A stretch of 5,493 nt of DNA, taken from positions 1 through 5,493 of the forward strand of contig UQTN01000124.1 of assembly GCA_900543945.1 (NCBI GenBank), in the 5' to 3' direction. Positions within the stretch are counted from its first letter, which is position 1, and every line of letters begins with the position of its first letter. This DNA is from an uncultured Collinsella sp. Its GTDB lineage: Bacteria; Actinomycetota; Coriobacteriia; Coriobacteriales; Coriobacteriaceae. Shown here piece after piece: positions 1-5,288 of this stretch. The notes beneath the pieces are model-generated. The model saw only the letters and a list, made by a program, of their open reading frames with translations. It searched no databases and was not told where the DNA came from. The position numbers and the translations under genes were made by a program.

Positions 1-256
1 CGCCGCCAAGCCCAAGCTCACCATCACGGCCGAGTCGCCCCTGCGCGCCGACAGCGCGGACGGGTCGACGGGCAGCCTGGAGGCGTCGCTCATCAACACG
101 CCCACCGGCACACCCCCTAGCATTACCACCGGAGGCTTTATGCCCTCGACTGGCGATATGGCAATGTACGCCGCGGCCGCCGCAGCGGTCGCCGGAGCCG
201 CGCTCATCGTGGTCGCGCTCCTGGTCAAGCGGGGAGGTGGCAGCCATAAAGAGTAG
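1..256 (+). CDS. LPXTG-like cell-wall-anchored surface/pilus subunit, C-terminal fragment
   Basis: The gene enters from outside the window; complete codons start at base 2 and the TAG stop is at 254-256, giving 84 visible residues. The fragment ends with a sortase cell-wall sorting signal: MPSTG followed by D (visible residues 47-52, bases 140-154 for MPSTG), an alanine/valine-rich membrane segment (about 54-75), then KR and a short polar tail. MPSTG is a variant of LPXTG. The part before it (residues 1-45) is Ser/Thr/Gly/Pro-rich, as in wall-spanning linkers. The protein would be exported, cleaved between T and G by a sortase, and joined either to a pilus or to peptidoglycan. Lying directly upstream of a major pilin, it is most likely the large tip adhesin or an ancillary subunit of the same pilus; this role is inferred from position only. 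No terminator separates it from the pilin, so the two are probably cotranscribed. Confidence 0.85.
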   Translation, partial: AAKPKLTITAESPLRADSADGSTGSLEASLINTPTGTPPSITTGGFMPSTGDMAMYAAAAAAVAGAALIVVALLVKRGGGSHKE

Positions 257-351
257 CTGGCAGCCCCACAGAGAGCGGGGCGAGACGTAGCGAATCAGAT
301 GCACAGACACAGACAGATGATGATCGATCAAATGGGAATCAAGCAGAAAGC

Positions 352-357
352 AGAGGA
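352..357 (+). promoter_or_regulatory. Ribosome binding site deciding the pilin start
   Basis: AGAGGA lies 7 bases before ATG 365, within a purine-rich tract. The open frame extends up to ATG 299, but no comparable site precedes that codon, and the extra 22 residues (polar, His/Arg/Gln/Lys-rich) would put a charged stretch in front of an otherwise normal signal peptide. ATG 365 is therefore preferred; ATG 371 is in the same frame but is spaced less well. Confidence 0.7.
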
Positions 358-364
358 AAAGAAG

Positions 365-2131
365 ATGAGCATGAGCAAGAACATCGCACGCCTGGCAGTA
401 ACCGCCGGCCTCACAGCAGCGCTGAGCTTCGGCGGGGTCATGGCCCCGGTTACGATGGCGTTTGCCGAGGGCACGCCGACGGTGGCCACGGAGAAGGGTA
501 AGGTGGCTATCACCGACGAAACATACACCGGCACGACATTCAAGGGCATTCAGATCTTCACCGCGAAGGTCACGCAGGATCAGAAGGGCGATGGGAGCTG
601 GGATGGCTCGGCCGCTAAGACTCTTTCCGATATTCAGTGGGCTCCGGGTAATGTGAAAACCCTCGTTACGACTGCGCTCAAAGACGTTACTGGAGCACCT
701 GACGTAGATGCTGACGCCCAGACGTGGGCGGAGTTCATCAGCACGACTCAGGGCTCTAATTTTGGAGAGACTACGGCGGTTGATACTGGTACAACTCTTG
801 ACTTGATTGCCAAGGCCTTGGAAGGGGACAAGACCCTCACGTGGACAAAGCCAAGCGATTCCACCAAAGGTAGCTTTAAGGATCTTGATAATGGCTACTG
901 GCTTTTCGTGACCGATACGCCCAGTACGACCAGCGGTGCTAATGGCAATACTGATGCGTATACCTCGCCGATTTTCACCATCGTCGGTGGTTCTGACGTT
1001 AACGTGGCCCCCAAGAAGGACGTCCCCAACGTGACCAAGGCCGTAAAGGATGACAAGAACGGCAAGTTTGTTACGGACGATAGCAAGAATGTTTTTACCG
1101 CAGCCAACAAGGCTGCCGACTCCGCTGCTGAACAGCCTGTTGAATATCAGCTTGCCGGCACTGTGGCTAGCAACATTAACACGTATGTCAAGTACAGCTA
1201 CACTTTCACTGACGAGCTCCCCTCCACGATGGTTCCAGAGCTTCAGGGCAGTAACCCAGTCGTTGAGGTCAAGATTGACGATTCAGTCGTGGATCCCGCT
1301 TGCTACAGTGCGACCTATGTCCCGGGAGAAAGCACGAATACGCTCACTGTTTCCTTCGGGAACCTCAAAGACGCAAAGGATAAGGCTGGCAATCCTATCA
1401 CCGTTGGCGGTAGTTCGACAGTCTATGTGAACTACAAGGCCAAACTGGATGCTAGCAAGATTACGCAGGATATGCTCGGCAAGGCCCAGGTGAACAATGT
1501 CAAGTTGACCTATTCCAACAACCCGCACACCAATGGCACCGGTACCACGGTTGACCATCCGGCCTACGACTACACCTATGGTATCGATGTCACCAAGGTT
1601 GGTAGCGACGAGGACGAGACTGGCAACCCCAAGACCCTCGAAGGCGTTCAGTTCACGCTGCAGGAGAAAGGCTCCAACGAATTTATCAAGGCCGACGGTA
1701 CCACGACGACAGATACAGATGCCGCAATACTAACTACCAACGATAAGGGCATGATCAACGTTGTCGGTCTCGATGAGGGCACCTACACCCTTACAGAGGT
1801 AACCCCGGCGCCTGGCTACAACAACTCTGCTTCCAAAGGTGTCACGTTTACCATTGCTCGCGGCACGCTTCAGCAGGATGGCACCGCGGTGACTCCCGAC
1901 AAGGATTCTGCCAACGTTACTGCTGCTGATGGTGTTGTAAAGGCCGGTTCTGCCACCGTATCTACCGGTAAGCTCAGCTTCACCATTGTCGACCAGAAGG
2001 GCTCCAACCTCCCGCTGACCGGTCTCAACGGCGTGACGTTCACTTGGATCGCTGGTGGCGCGGTGCTGTGCATCGGCGTGGCTCATCTCATCCGCAGCCG
2101 TAAGCAGGCTGAGGAGTCCGAGCAGGAGTAA
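365..2131 (+). CDS. Major pilin, SpaA-type isopeptide-forming fimbrial protein with LPLTG anchor
   Basis: Structural shaft subunit of a sortase-assembled pilus, 588 residues from ATG 365. A Sec signal peptide occupies residues 1-34 (Lys/Arg early, hydrophobic core, likely cleavage after AFA). An N-terminal domain follows (about 42-212; contains the QIF and GYWLF patterns common in this family). A noncanonical pilin motif, VNVAPKK, places candidate linking lysines at 217/218. The D2 isopeptide domain spans about 221-403, with candidate bond residues K225 and N377/N378. A Cna-B/SpaA-like D3 domain spans about 405-545, with K411 in VTKV, an E-box-like YTLTEVTPAPGY carrying E478, and D543 near the end as possible bond partner. 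The sorting signal is LPLTG (549-553), a membrane segment (about 556-576), then RSRK. By family knowledge, lid-bearing class C sortases join the pilin lysine to the Thr of the next subunit; the specific lysines and isopeptide pairs are my inference. The gene lies 108 bases after the upstream surface protein and ends before a strong terminator. It looks less GC-rich than the sortase, as is common for variable surface proteins. Confidence 0.93.
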   Translation: MSMSKNIARLAVTAGLTAALSFGGVMAPVTMAFAEGTPTVATEKGKVAITDETYTGTTFKGIQIFTAKVTQDQKGDGSWDGSAAKTLSDIQWAPGNVKTLVTTALKDVTGAPDVDADAQTWAEFISTTQGSNFGETTAVDTGTTLDLIAKALEGDKTLTWTKPSDSTKGSFKDLDNGYWLFVTDTPSTTSGANGNTDAYTSPIFTIVGGSDVNVAPKKDVPNVTKAVKDDKNGKFVTDDSKNVFTAANKAADSAAEQPVEYQLAGTVASNINTYVKYSYTFTDELPSTMVPELQGSNPVVEVKIDDSVVDPACYSATYVPGESTNTLTVSFGNLKDAKDKAGNPITVGGSSTVYVNYKAKLDASKITQDMLGKAQVNNVKLTYSNNPHTNGTGTTVDHPAYDYTYGIDVTKVGSDEDETGNPKTLEGVQFTLQEKGSNEFIKADGTTTTDTDAAILTTNDKGMINVVGLDEGTYTLTEVTPAPGYNNSASKGVTFTIARGTLQQDGTAVTPDKDSANVTAADGVVKAGSATVSTGKLSFTIVDQKGSNLPLTGLNGVTFTWIAGGAVLCIGVAHLIRSRKQAEESEQE

Positions 2132-2143
2132 CGCTCGCTCACC

Positions 2144-2165
2144 CATCCCTTTGGCAGGTGGGATG
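2144..2165 (+). other. Short hairpin just after the pilin stop
   Basis: CATCCC (2144-2149) and GGGATG (2160-2165) form a 6-bp perfect stem with a 10-base loop, beginning 12 bases after the pilin stop codon. It has no T run, so it is not a terminator by itself. It could protect the 3' end of the pilin mRNA or be chance. Confidence 0.3.
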
Positions 2166-2232
2166 TGATGGCCATGAGACTTGCGGACACTTTTCTCGTC
2201 CATCCACATTCTTGCTTTGTCATTCTCTTTTC

Positions 2233-2268
2233 GGGGCAGACTCCGCACTGGAGTCTGCCCCGTTTTTT
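2233..2268 (+). terminator. Strong rho-independent terminator after the pilin
   Basis: A perfect 12-bp GC-rich stem, GGGGCAGACTCC (2233-2244) with GGAGTCTGCCCC (2250-2261), has a 5-base loop GCACT and is followed by G and six T (2263-2268). This is a textbook intrinsic terminator. It should end the surface protein-pilin transcript and uncouple it from the sortase gene about 1.5 kb downstream. Confidence 0.92.
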
Positions 2269-2384
2269 GGGATAACGCAGCCAGCCTCCACCGTCCGATG
2301 CGGGTACGTTCGTCATCGCGTTTCTTGACTCGTATGAGGTTCGGATTAAGGTCCGTAGGCGCACGCGCGGTGCGGACGGTAGAA

Positions 2385-2442
2385 GGCATTTGCGCCGCAA
2401 CAAGCGCAAATAAGAATGCCCGGGGGTCGGATCCCGGGCATT
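2385..2442 (+). other. Overlapping hairpins in noncoding region, possible structured RNA
   Basis: The gene-free stretch 2269-2600 holds several stems. ATTTGCGC (2388-2395) pairs perfectly with GCGCAAAT (2404-2411) around an 8-base loop. AATGCCCGGG (2415-2424) pairs perfectly with CCCGGGCATT (2433-2442) around an 8-base loop. The AATGCC at 2415-2420 could instead pair with GGCATT at 2385-2390, so two folds compete. The second stem is followed by TTAACAAAA on the + strand, which is not a usual terminator tail; on the - strand it is followed by TTCTTATTT. A further stem, CCCGCG (2467-2472) with CGCGGG (2487-2492), lies downstream. No known RNA family is recognised and no convincing promoter was found. 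It could be a small RNA, an mRNA-end structure, or debris from rearrangement. Confidence 0.35.
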
Positions 2443-2518
2443 TAACAAAAACTGAAAACTAGGCCGCCCGCGCTCTCGTACACTTACGCGGGGTGCGTCG
2501 TTTCCTATTGGCATTGTA

Positions 2519-2550
2519 TCCCGAATCGCCCAGCCGATTCGGGACATTTT
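2519..2550 (+). terminator. Terminator-like hairpin upstream of the regulator gene
   Basis: TCCCGAATCG (2519-2528) and CGATTCGGGA (2535-2544) form a perfect 10-bp stem with a 6-base loop, followed by CATTTT (2545-2550). The stem is strong but the T run is only four, so efficiency may be moderate. It would end any + strand transcript from the 2270-2510 region and insulate the regulator from readthrough. No gene that it obviously serves lies between it and the pilin terminator. Confidence 0.55.
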
Positions 2551-2580
2551 GAAAACGCAAATGCGGGCTTATGCACGAAA

Positions 2581-2631
2581 GGAATCTCGTCAATTCCGAG
2601 AATTATGTATAATTCCAATATAAACTGGAAT
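2581..2631 (+). promoter_or_regulatory. Promoter with palindromic operator for the winged-helix regulator
   Basis: A perfect -10 hexamer TATAAT lies at 2608-2613, embedded in the palindrome GAATTATGTATAATTC (7-bp arms 2600-2606 and 2609-2615). The flanks carry more half-sites of the same type: GGAAT (2581-2585) facing ATTCC (2593-2597), and ATTCC (2612-2616) facing GGAAT (2627-2631). No good -35 is seen; the best-spaced hexamer is TCTCGT at 2585-2590. Transcription would start near 2620, so the downstream gene cannot be translated from the ATG at 2605 on this transcript. Repeated symmetric half-sites over the -10 suggest binding by a dimeric repressor, most simply the regulator's own product. 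Autoregulation is inferred. Confidence 0.55.
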
Positions 2632-2643
2632 CAGACGAAAACG

Positions 2644-3612
2644 ATGGAAATGAACGAAGCGCTAATCTACCTACAAGAAGCACTAGGCCTCTCCGCCAAG
2701 ACCAAAACTTGGCCTGGATCCGCACGTTTGCCGCTGCATCTGCGGGCGATTGAGGTTCGCGCGGTTGACGCAAACGGTTTTTCATTTTTGCTTGCAAGTT
2801 TGCCTACTGGCGTCGGGCTTCCCGAGGCTAAGAGAGTCTATAGTCAGCTAGCCTTGCGCGCGGAGACTCCTGTTGCCGTTTCGTTTCCTGATGCCGATGC
2901 ACGTCAGCGCAAAGCATTGGTCGCACAAGGGATTCCCTTTGTCTGCCCCGGTAGACAGGCTTTTCTTCCATTTATGGGCACGGCCTGCACGGAGAGGGGC
3001 AGTGTCCGGTTTCACAATCACGCGACCAAGATGTCATCCAATGCGCAGGCTGCCGCAATCTGGGGAGCAGTCCAGGAGCCATATCGTCCCTATGACCTTT
3101 GTCGTGCGCTTGGGATTTCGGCAAGCCGCGCGAGTGAGGCCATAACCGAGCTTGTTGACAGGGGGCTCGCGAGGCGCGAGCGTCGCGAGCGACGTGTCGT
3201 CGTGTTCCCTGTTGCCGTCGATCTTCTGCTCAGCGAACACATGGCAGAGCTCTCCTCGCCTGTCGCGAAGATCTTTTTTGCAAGGAAGACGCCGCAAATC
3301 GACTATCTTGCTGACGCTGGGGAGACGGCGCTCGCCGCGCGTTCGATGCTCGCTGCACCGGGCATGGAACAAAAGGCCGTCTTAAGAAGTGCATGGCGTC
3401 AACTGAGCAACCTCGAAGTTGCAGACGGGGAGTTGCCGGATAACGAAACGGCGATGGTTCAAGTGTGGCGCTATGCGCCCGTGTTTGCCGACTCCTCCCG
3501 CGTCGATGACATTTCGCTTGCGCTATCTTTGGCAGCAATCGACGATGAGCGAATTCAGCTCGAAGTCGATCGCATGTTTGGAAAGGAATATCCATGGCAA
3601 GAAGCGCTGTAG
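2644..3612 (+). CDS. Winged-helix DNA-binding protein, AbiEi antitoxin-like
   Basis: A cytoplasmic protein of 322 residues from ATG 2644. The N-terminal part (about 1-130) is a conserved-looking region containing GIPFVCPGRQAFLPF (about 96-110). A winged helix-turn-helix follows: the helices YRPYDLCRALGISASRASEAI through ELVDRGLARR (about 148-178; the first of these is split across two helices) and a basic wing RERRERRVVVFP. The C-terminal region contains AGETALAARSMLAAP (about 225-239) and ends in VQVWRYAP...LSLAAIDDER. From memory this architecture matches proteins often named MarR-like or AbiEi-type regulators that precede a nucleotidyltransferase; I could not search to confirm it. The start is uncertain: ATG 2605 lies upstream of the predicted transcription start and has no ribosome site, while ATG 2644 and 2650 have only weak ones. 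The reading frame is intact and less GC-rich than the sortase and gat genes, which suggests acquisition. It overlaps the start of a degenerate partner gene at 3594. It could instead be an orphan regulator of the adjacent pilus genes. Confidence 0.7.
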   Translation: MEMNEALIYLQEALGLSAKTKTWPGSARLPLHLRAIEVRAVDANGFSFLLASLPTGVGLPEAKRVYSQLALRAETPVAVSFPDADARQRKALVAQGIPFVCPGRQAFLPFMGTACTERGSVRFHNHATKMSSNAQAAAIWGAVQEPYRPYDLCRALGISASRASEAITELVDRGLARRERRERRVVVFPVAVDLLLSEHMAELSSPVAKIFFARKTPQIDYLADAGETALAARSMLAAPGMEQKAVLRSAWRQLSNLEVADGELPDNETAMVQVWRYAPVFADSSRVDDISLALSLAAIDDERIQLEVDRMFGKEYPWQEAL

Positions 3613-3685
3613 AAGGTCTCCAAGAATTCGAACCGTAGGCGGTGCTTCGGTCCTAGCTGCGTTGTTCGGCGCGGAAGTTCGCTAA
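3594..3685 (+). pseudogene. Stub of an AbiEii-like nucleotidyltransferase (toxin) gene
   Basis: ATG 3594 overlaps the last 19 bases of the regulator and has a good ribosome site, AAAGGA (3582-3587), 6 bases upstream, the arrangement expected for a translationally coupled second gene. It reads MARSAVEGLQEFEP and then stops at TAG 3636-3638. From about 3632 another frame reads VGGASVLAALFGAEVR and stops at TAA 3683-3685. In AbiEii-type nucleotidyltransferases a GG(T/A)(A/S) helix start is followed by an Arg and then the catalytic DxD; here the GG pattern is present, but the frame ends right after the Arg and no DxD exists. I infer a toxin gene cut to its first few dozen codons, with an internal deletion and frameshift. 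The match is short and from memory; a functional microprotein or plain chance are alternatives. Confidence 0.45.
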
Positions 3686-3690
3686 TCGGC

Positions 3691-3696
3691 TATTAT
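3691..3696 (+). promoter_or_regulatory. Possible -10 element for the sortase gene
   Basis: TATTAT lies 38 bases before the sortase start in a locally AT-rich patch, followed by a small imperfect dyad TTGTTTAGACAA (3698-3709). No acceptable -35 hexamer is found 16-18 bases upstream, so the promoter is tentative. The sortase needs some transcription source, since the pilin transcript should end at 2268; readthrough from the regulator gene is the alternative. Confidence 0.28.
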
Positions 3697-3734
3697 TTGT
3701 TTAGACAACATGAGCTGTAGAGGAGTGACCGGCG

Positions 3735-4673
3735 ATGGTGCAGGGCGCCAAACATATGAAGAGCAATAACGCCGCGGCCAACGGTGGCTCAAGCCCTCAG
3801 CCCAAACCTCAACCAAAACCCAAGCGCCGCCGCAAGCGACTGCCGCGCTGGGCCGACCGGCTCATCACCATCGTCATCATCCTTATTGGCGTGGGCCTTA
3901 TGACCTGGCCGTGGATCTTGGACCGGCTCGAGGCCTCGGGCGTGTTTAACCAGATCAGCACCGTGTCCAGCACCGTGGACGCGCTCTCGGAGGAGGAGCG
4001 CGAGCGTATCCTGCTGCAGGCGCACTCCTATAACGAGCAGCTGGCGGGCGAGGCCACCGAGCTTCCCGCCGACCAGATCGAGCCCTATGACCAGCAGCTC
4101 ATCTTTGACCGCGACCCCATGATGAGCTGGGTCGAAATCCCCTCCATCGACGTGAGCATGCCCATCTACCACGGCACGAGCGAGGAGGTCCTCATGGCGG
4201 GCGTCGGCCACCTAGAGGGCACGAGCCTGCCGGTGGGCGGCACCTCGACGCATTGCGTGCTCACCGCGCACTCGGGCATGCGCAACCTGAGTATGTTCGA
4301 CGACATCCATTCGCTGGAGCCCGGCGACCTGGTGCTGCTGCACACCATGAACAAGACGCTCGCCTACAAGATGGTGGACTCCGAGGTGGTGCTGCCCGAG
4401 GAGATGGAGTCGCTGACCATCGAACCGGGCGCCGACAAGGTGACGCTCGTCACCTGCACCCCCTATGGCGTAAACGACCATCGCCTGCTGGTGCACTGCG
4501 TGCGCACCAAGTACAGCAAGAAGGACGTCGACAAGCAAAAGTCGCTGGCCGGTCGCCACTGGGGCAAGCGCGAGTTTGCCGTGCTTATCGTAGTCGTGGC
4601 CATTGTGCTGTTGCTGCTGGACATCGTGATCCACGCGGTGCGCAAGCGCCGCAAGGCCAAGGCCTCGGCATAG
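3735..4673 (+). CDS. srtC: Class C sortase (pilin polymerase)
   Basis: Membrane-bound transpeptidase of 312 residues that cleaves LPXTG-type signals of pilins between Thr and Gly and links the Thr to a lysine of the next pilin. The N-terminus is cytoplasmic, low-complexity and basic (PQPKPQPKPKRRRKR, 21-35). A first membrane segment follows (about 43-62), then a helical extracytoplasmic region, the sortase barrel from about 131 (WVEIPSIDVSMPIYHG, GVGHLEGTSLPVGG), and a C-terminal membrane segment (about 281-301) ending in RKRRK. Catalytic residues are visible: H179 in LTAHSG, C241 in VTCTPYG and R250 in DHRLLV. Two membrane anchors and the TLVTCTPYGVNDHR block are typical of class C. The usual lid motif DP(F/W/Y) is not seen at its expected place; ADQ (112-114) and DPM (127-129) are the nearest. 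ATG 3735 is supported by AGGAG (3721-3725) 9 bases upstream. It is the natural partner of the pilin at 365-2131, though separated from it by the regulator module. Confidence 0.95.
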   Translation: MVQGAKHMKSNNAAANGGSSPQPKPQPKPKRRRKRLPRWADRLITIVIILIGVGLMTWPWILDRLEASGVFNQISTVSSTVDALSEEERERILLQAHSYNEQLAGEATELPADQIEPYDQQLIFDRDPMMSWVEIPSIDVSMPIYHGTSEEVLMAGVGHLEGTSLPVGGTSTHCVLTAHSGMRNLSMFDDIHSLEPGDLVLLHTMNKTLAYKMVDSEVVLPEEMESLTIEPGADKVTLVTCTPYGVNDHRLLVHCVRTKYSKKDVDKQKSLAGRHWGKREFAVLIVVVAIVLLLLDIVIHAVRKRRKAKASA

Positions 4674-4685
4674 GGCTCGTTCAGA

Positions 4686-4720
4686 ACCACCACAATGGGG
4701 ACAGGCACCTTTGTGGTGGT
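4686..4720. repeat. Inverted repeat with GGGGACAGGCACC centre
   Basis: ACCACCACAA (4686-4695) and TTGTGGTGGT (4711-4720) form perfect 10-bp arms around a 15-base centre TGGGGACAGGCACCT. It starts 12 bases after the sortase stop. From memory, GGGGACAGGCACC-type cores recur between genes in many bacterial genomes as REP-like elements; copy number here cannot be checked from one window. Its left arm resembles the left arm of the next inverted repeat (ACCAYCACAA), so the two probably form one composite element. Confidence 0.7.
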
Positions 4721-4730
4721 CGGGACTTCC

Positions 4731-4795
4731 AAACCATCACAACATTCGATGAAAATCGCGATTTTGACGAAAAGCGTCGAATGTTGTGATGGTTT
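4731..4795. repeat. Long hairpin with 19-bp perfect arms (REP/MITE-like)
   Basis: AAACCATCACAACATTCGA (4731-4749) is exactly complementary to 4777-4795, with a 27-base centre. The centre contains the palindrome AAAATCGCGATTTT (4752-4765). The right arm runs into TTTTCGTT, so in RNA it could also act as a terminator for the sortase transcript. There is no open frame or transposase inside. Arms of this length and accuracy are unlikely by chance and suggest a small non-autonomous mobile element or a REP pair. Confidence 0.8.
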
Positions 4796-4935
4796 TCGTT
4801 GTGGGCGAGACGGTTTTCGCTATGGACGGTGCGGTTTCGCTGCAGAACCGCCAGCCCGCCGCCTGTCAACCGCCGTCCTCGTTACGTTTTCGCTGCATTT
4901 GGGTAAAGCGCCTGCTCCAAGCCGGCGTTGCCCTG
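4796..4935. other. Gene-free stretch between the repeats and the gat promoter
   Basis: I see no gene here. The stretch has four related short motifs of the form GGTTTTCGYT (4791, 4812, 4833 with one T lost, and 4885 with a C first), the first three spaced by 21 bases. A 6-bp stem, GCGGTT (4831-4836) with AACCGC (4846-4851), is also present. The function is unknown. Confidence 0.35.
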
Positions 4936-4941
4936 TATACT
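4936..4941 (+). promoter_or_regulatory. Probable -10 element of the gatCA operon
   Basis: TATACT, one base from consensus, lies 35 bases before the gatC start and would give a leader of about 29 bases. It is preceded by TG. The -35 region is weak; CTGCTC (4912-4917) with an 18-base spacer is the best candidate. Its position at the head of an operon after a repeat-filled gap supports it. Confidence 0.5.
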
Positions 4942-4976
4942 AGAGCGGTTTAACTGTTATGCGGAAGGGAGCGCCT

Positions 4977-5288
4977 ATGGCACTCAGCGAGAAGGACGTG
5001 CGCGGCATCGCCGAGTACGCAAAGATCGCACTGACCGATGACGAGCTCACCCAGATGACGTCCTACATGAACGACGCCGTCCAGATGCTCGAGCCCGTCT
5101 TGCAATATGACTTGCCCGACGTGGAGCCCACGTTCCATCCCATCGGAAGCCTGTCCAACGTGATGGGCGATGACCTGCGCGAGCCCGAGCGCGATCTGCC
5201 GCTCGACGTCGCGCTCGAAAACGCCGGCAGCGCGCGCGACCGCTACTTCCGCGTGCCGTCCATTTTGGGAGAGGGGGAGAGCGAGTAA
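4977..5288 (+). CDS. gatC: Asp-tRNA(Asn)/Glu-tRNA(Gln) amidotransferase subunit C
   Basis: Small subunit of the GatCAB complex, which converts Glu-tRNA(Gln) or Asp-tRNA(Asn) to the amide form in bacteria lacking a direct glutaminyl- or asparaginyl-tRNA synthetase. It is 103 residues long, close to the usual length. The N-terminal helices (LSEKDVRGIAEYAKIALTDD, residues 3-22, then ELTQM) match the typical start of the family, and the middle part carries the LPDVEPTFHP pattern (about 44-53) seen in most GatC proteins. GatC wraps around GatA and stabilises it. ATG 4977 is chosen over the in-frame ATG 4959 because AGGGAG (4966-4971) lies 5 bases before it and the protein then starts at the conserved region. 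The stop overlaps the gatA start by one base (TAATG), indicating translational coupling. Confidence 0.95.
   Translation: MALSEKDVRGIAEYAKIALTDDELTQMTSYMNDAVQMLEPVLQYDLPDVEPTFHPIGSLSNVMGDDLREPERDLPLDVALENAGSARDRYFRVPSILGEGESE

Noticed and set aside
263..281. GCCCC...GGGGC hairpin between the surface protein and the pilin
   Set aside because: It has only 5 bp with a 9-base loop and no T run, so it is not a credible terminator; cotranscription seems more likely.
299..364. A 22-residue N-terminal extension of the pilin from ATG 299
   Set aside because: It has no ribosome site, its composition is unlike a signal peptide, and a good ribosome site precedes ATG 365.
2325..2349. TTGACT as a possible -35 for a small RNA starting near 2355
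   Set aside because: The only -10-like sequence, GATTAA, is 13 bases away, too close for a normal promoter.
2336..2352. GGTTCGGATTA, similar to a tRNA T-loop
   Set aside because: There is no pairing T stem around it, and no anticodon arm or acceptor stem can be built nearby.
1730..2389. A long open frame on the - strand (219 codons) across the pilin 3' end and terminator
   Set aside because: It lies antisense to a well-supported gene and runs through the terminator stem. Its Arg-rich, family-less protein is typical of antisense reading in GC-rich DNA.
4253..4789. A 178-codon open frame on the + strand inside the sortase gene
   Set aside because: It is an alternate frame of the sortase with an Arg/His/Gly/Ala-rich product, and it runs into the inverted repeats.
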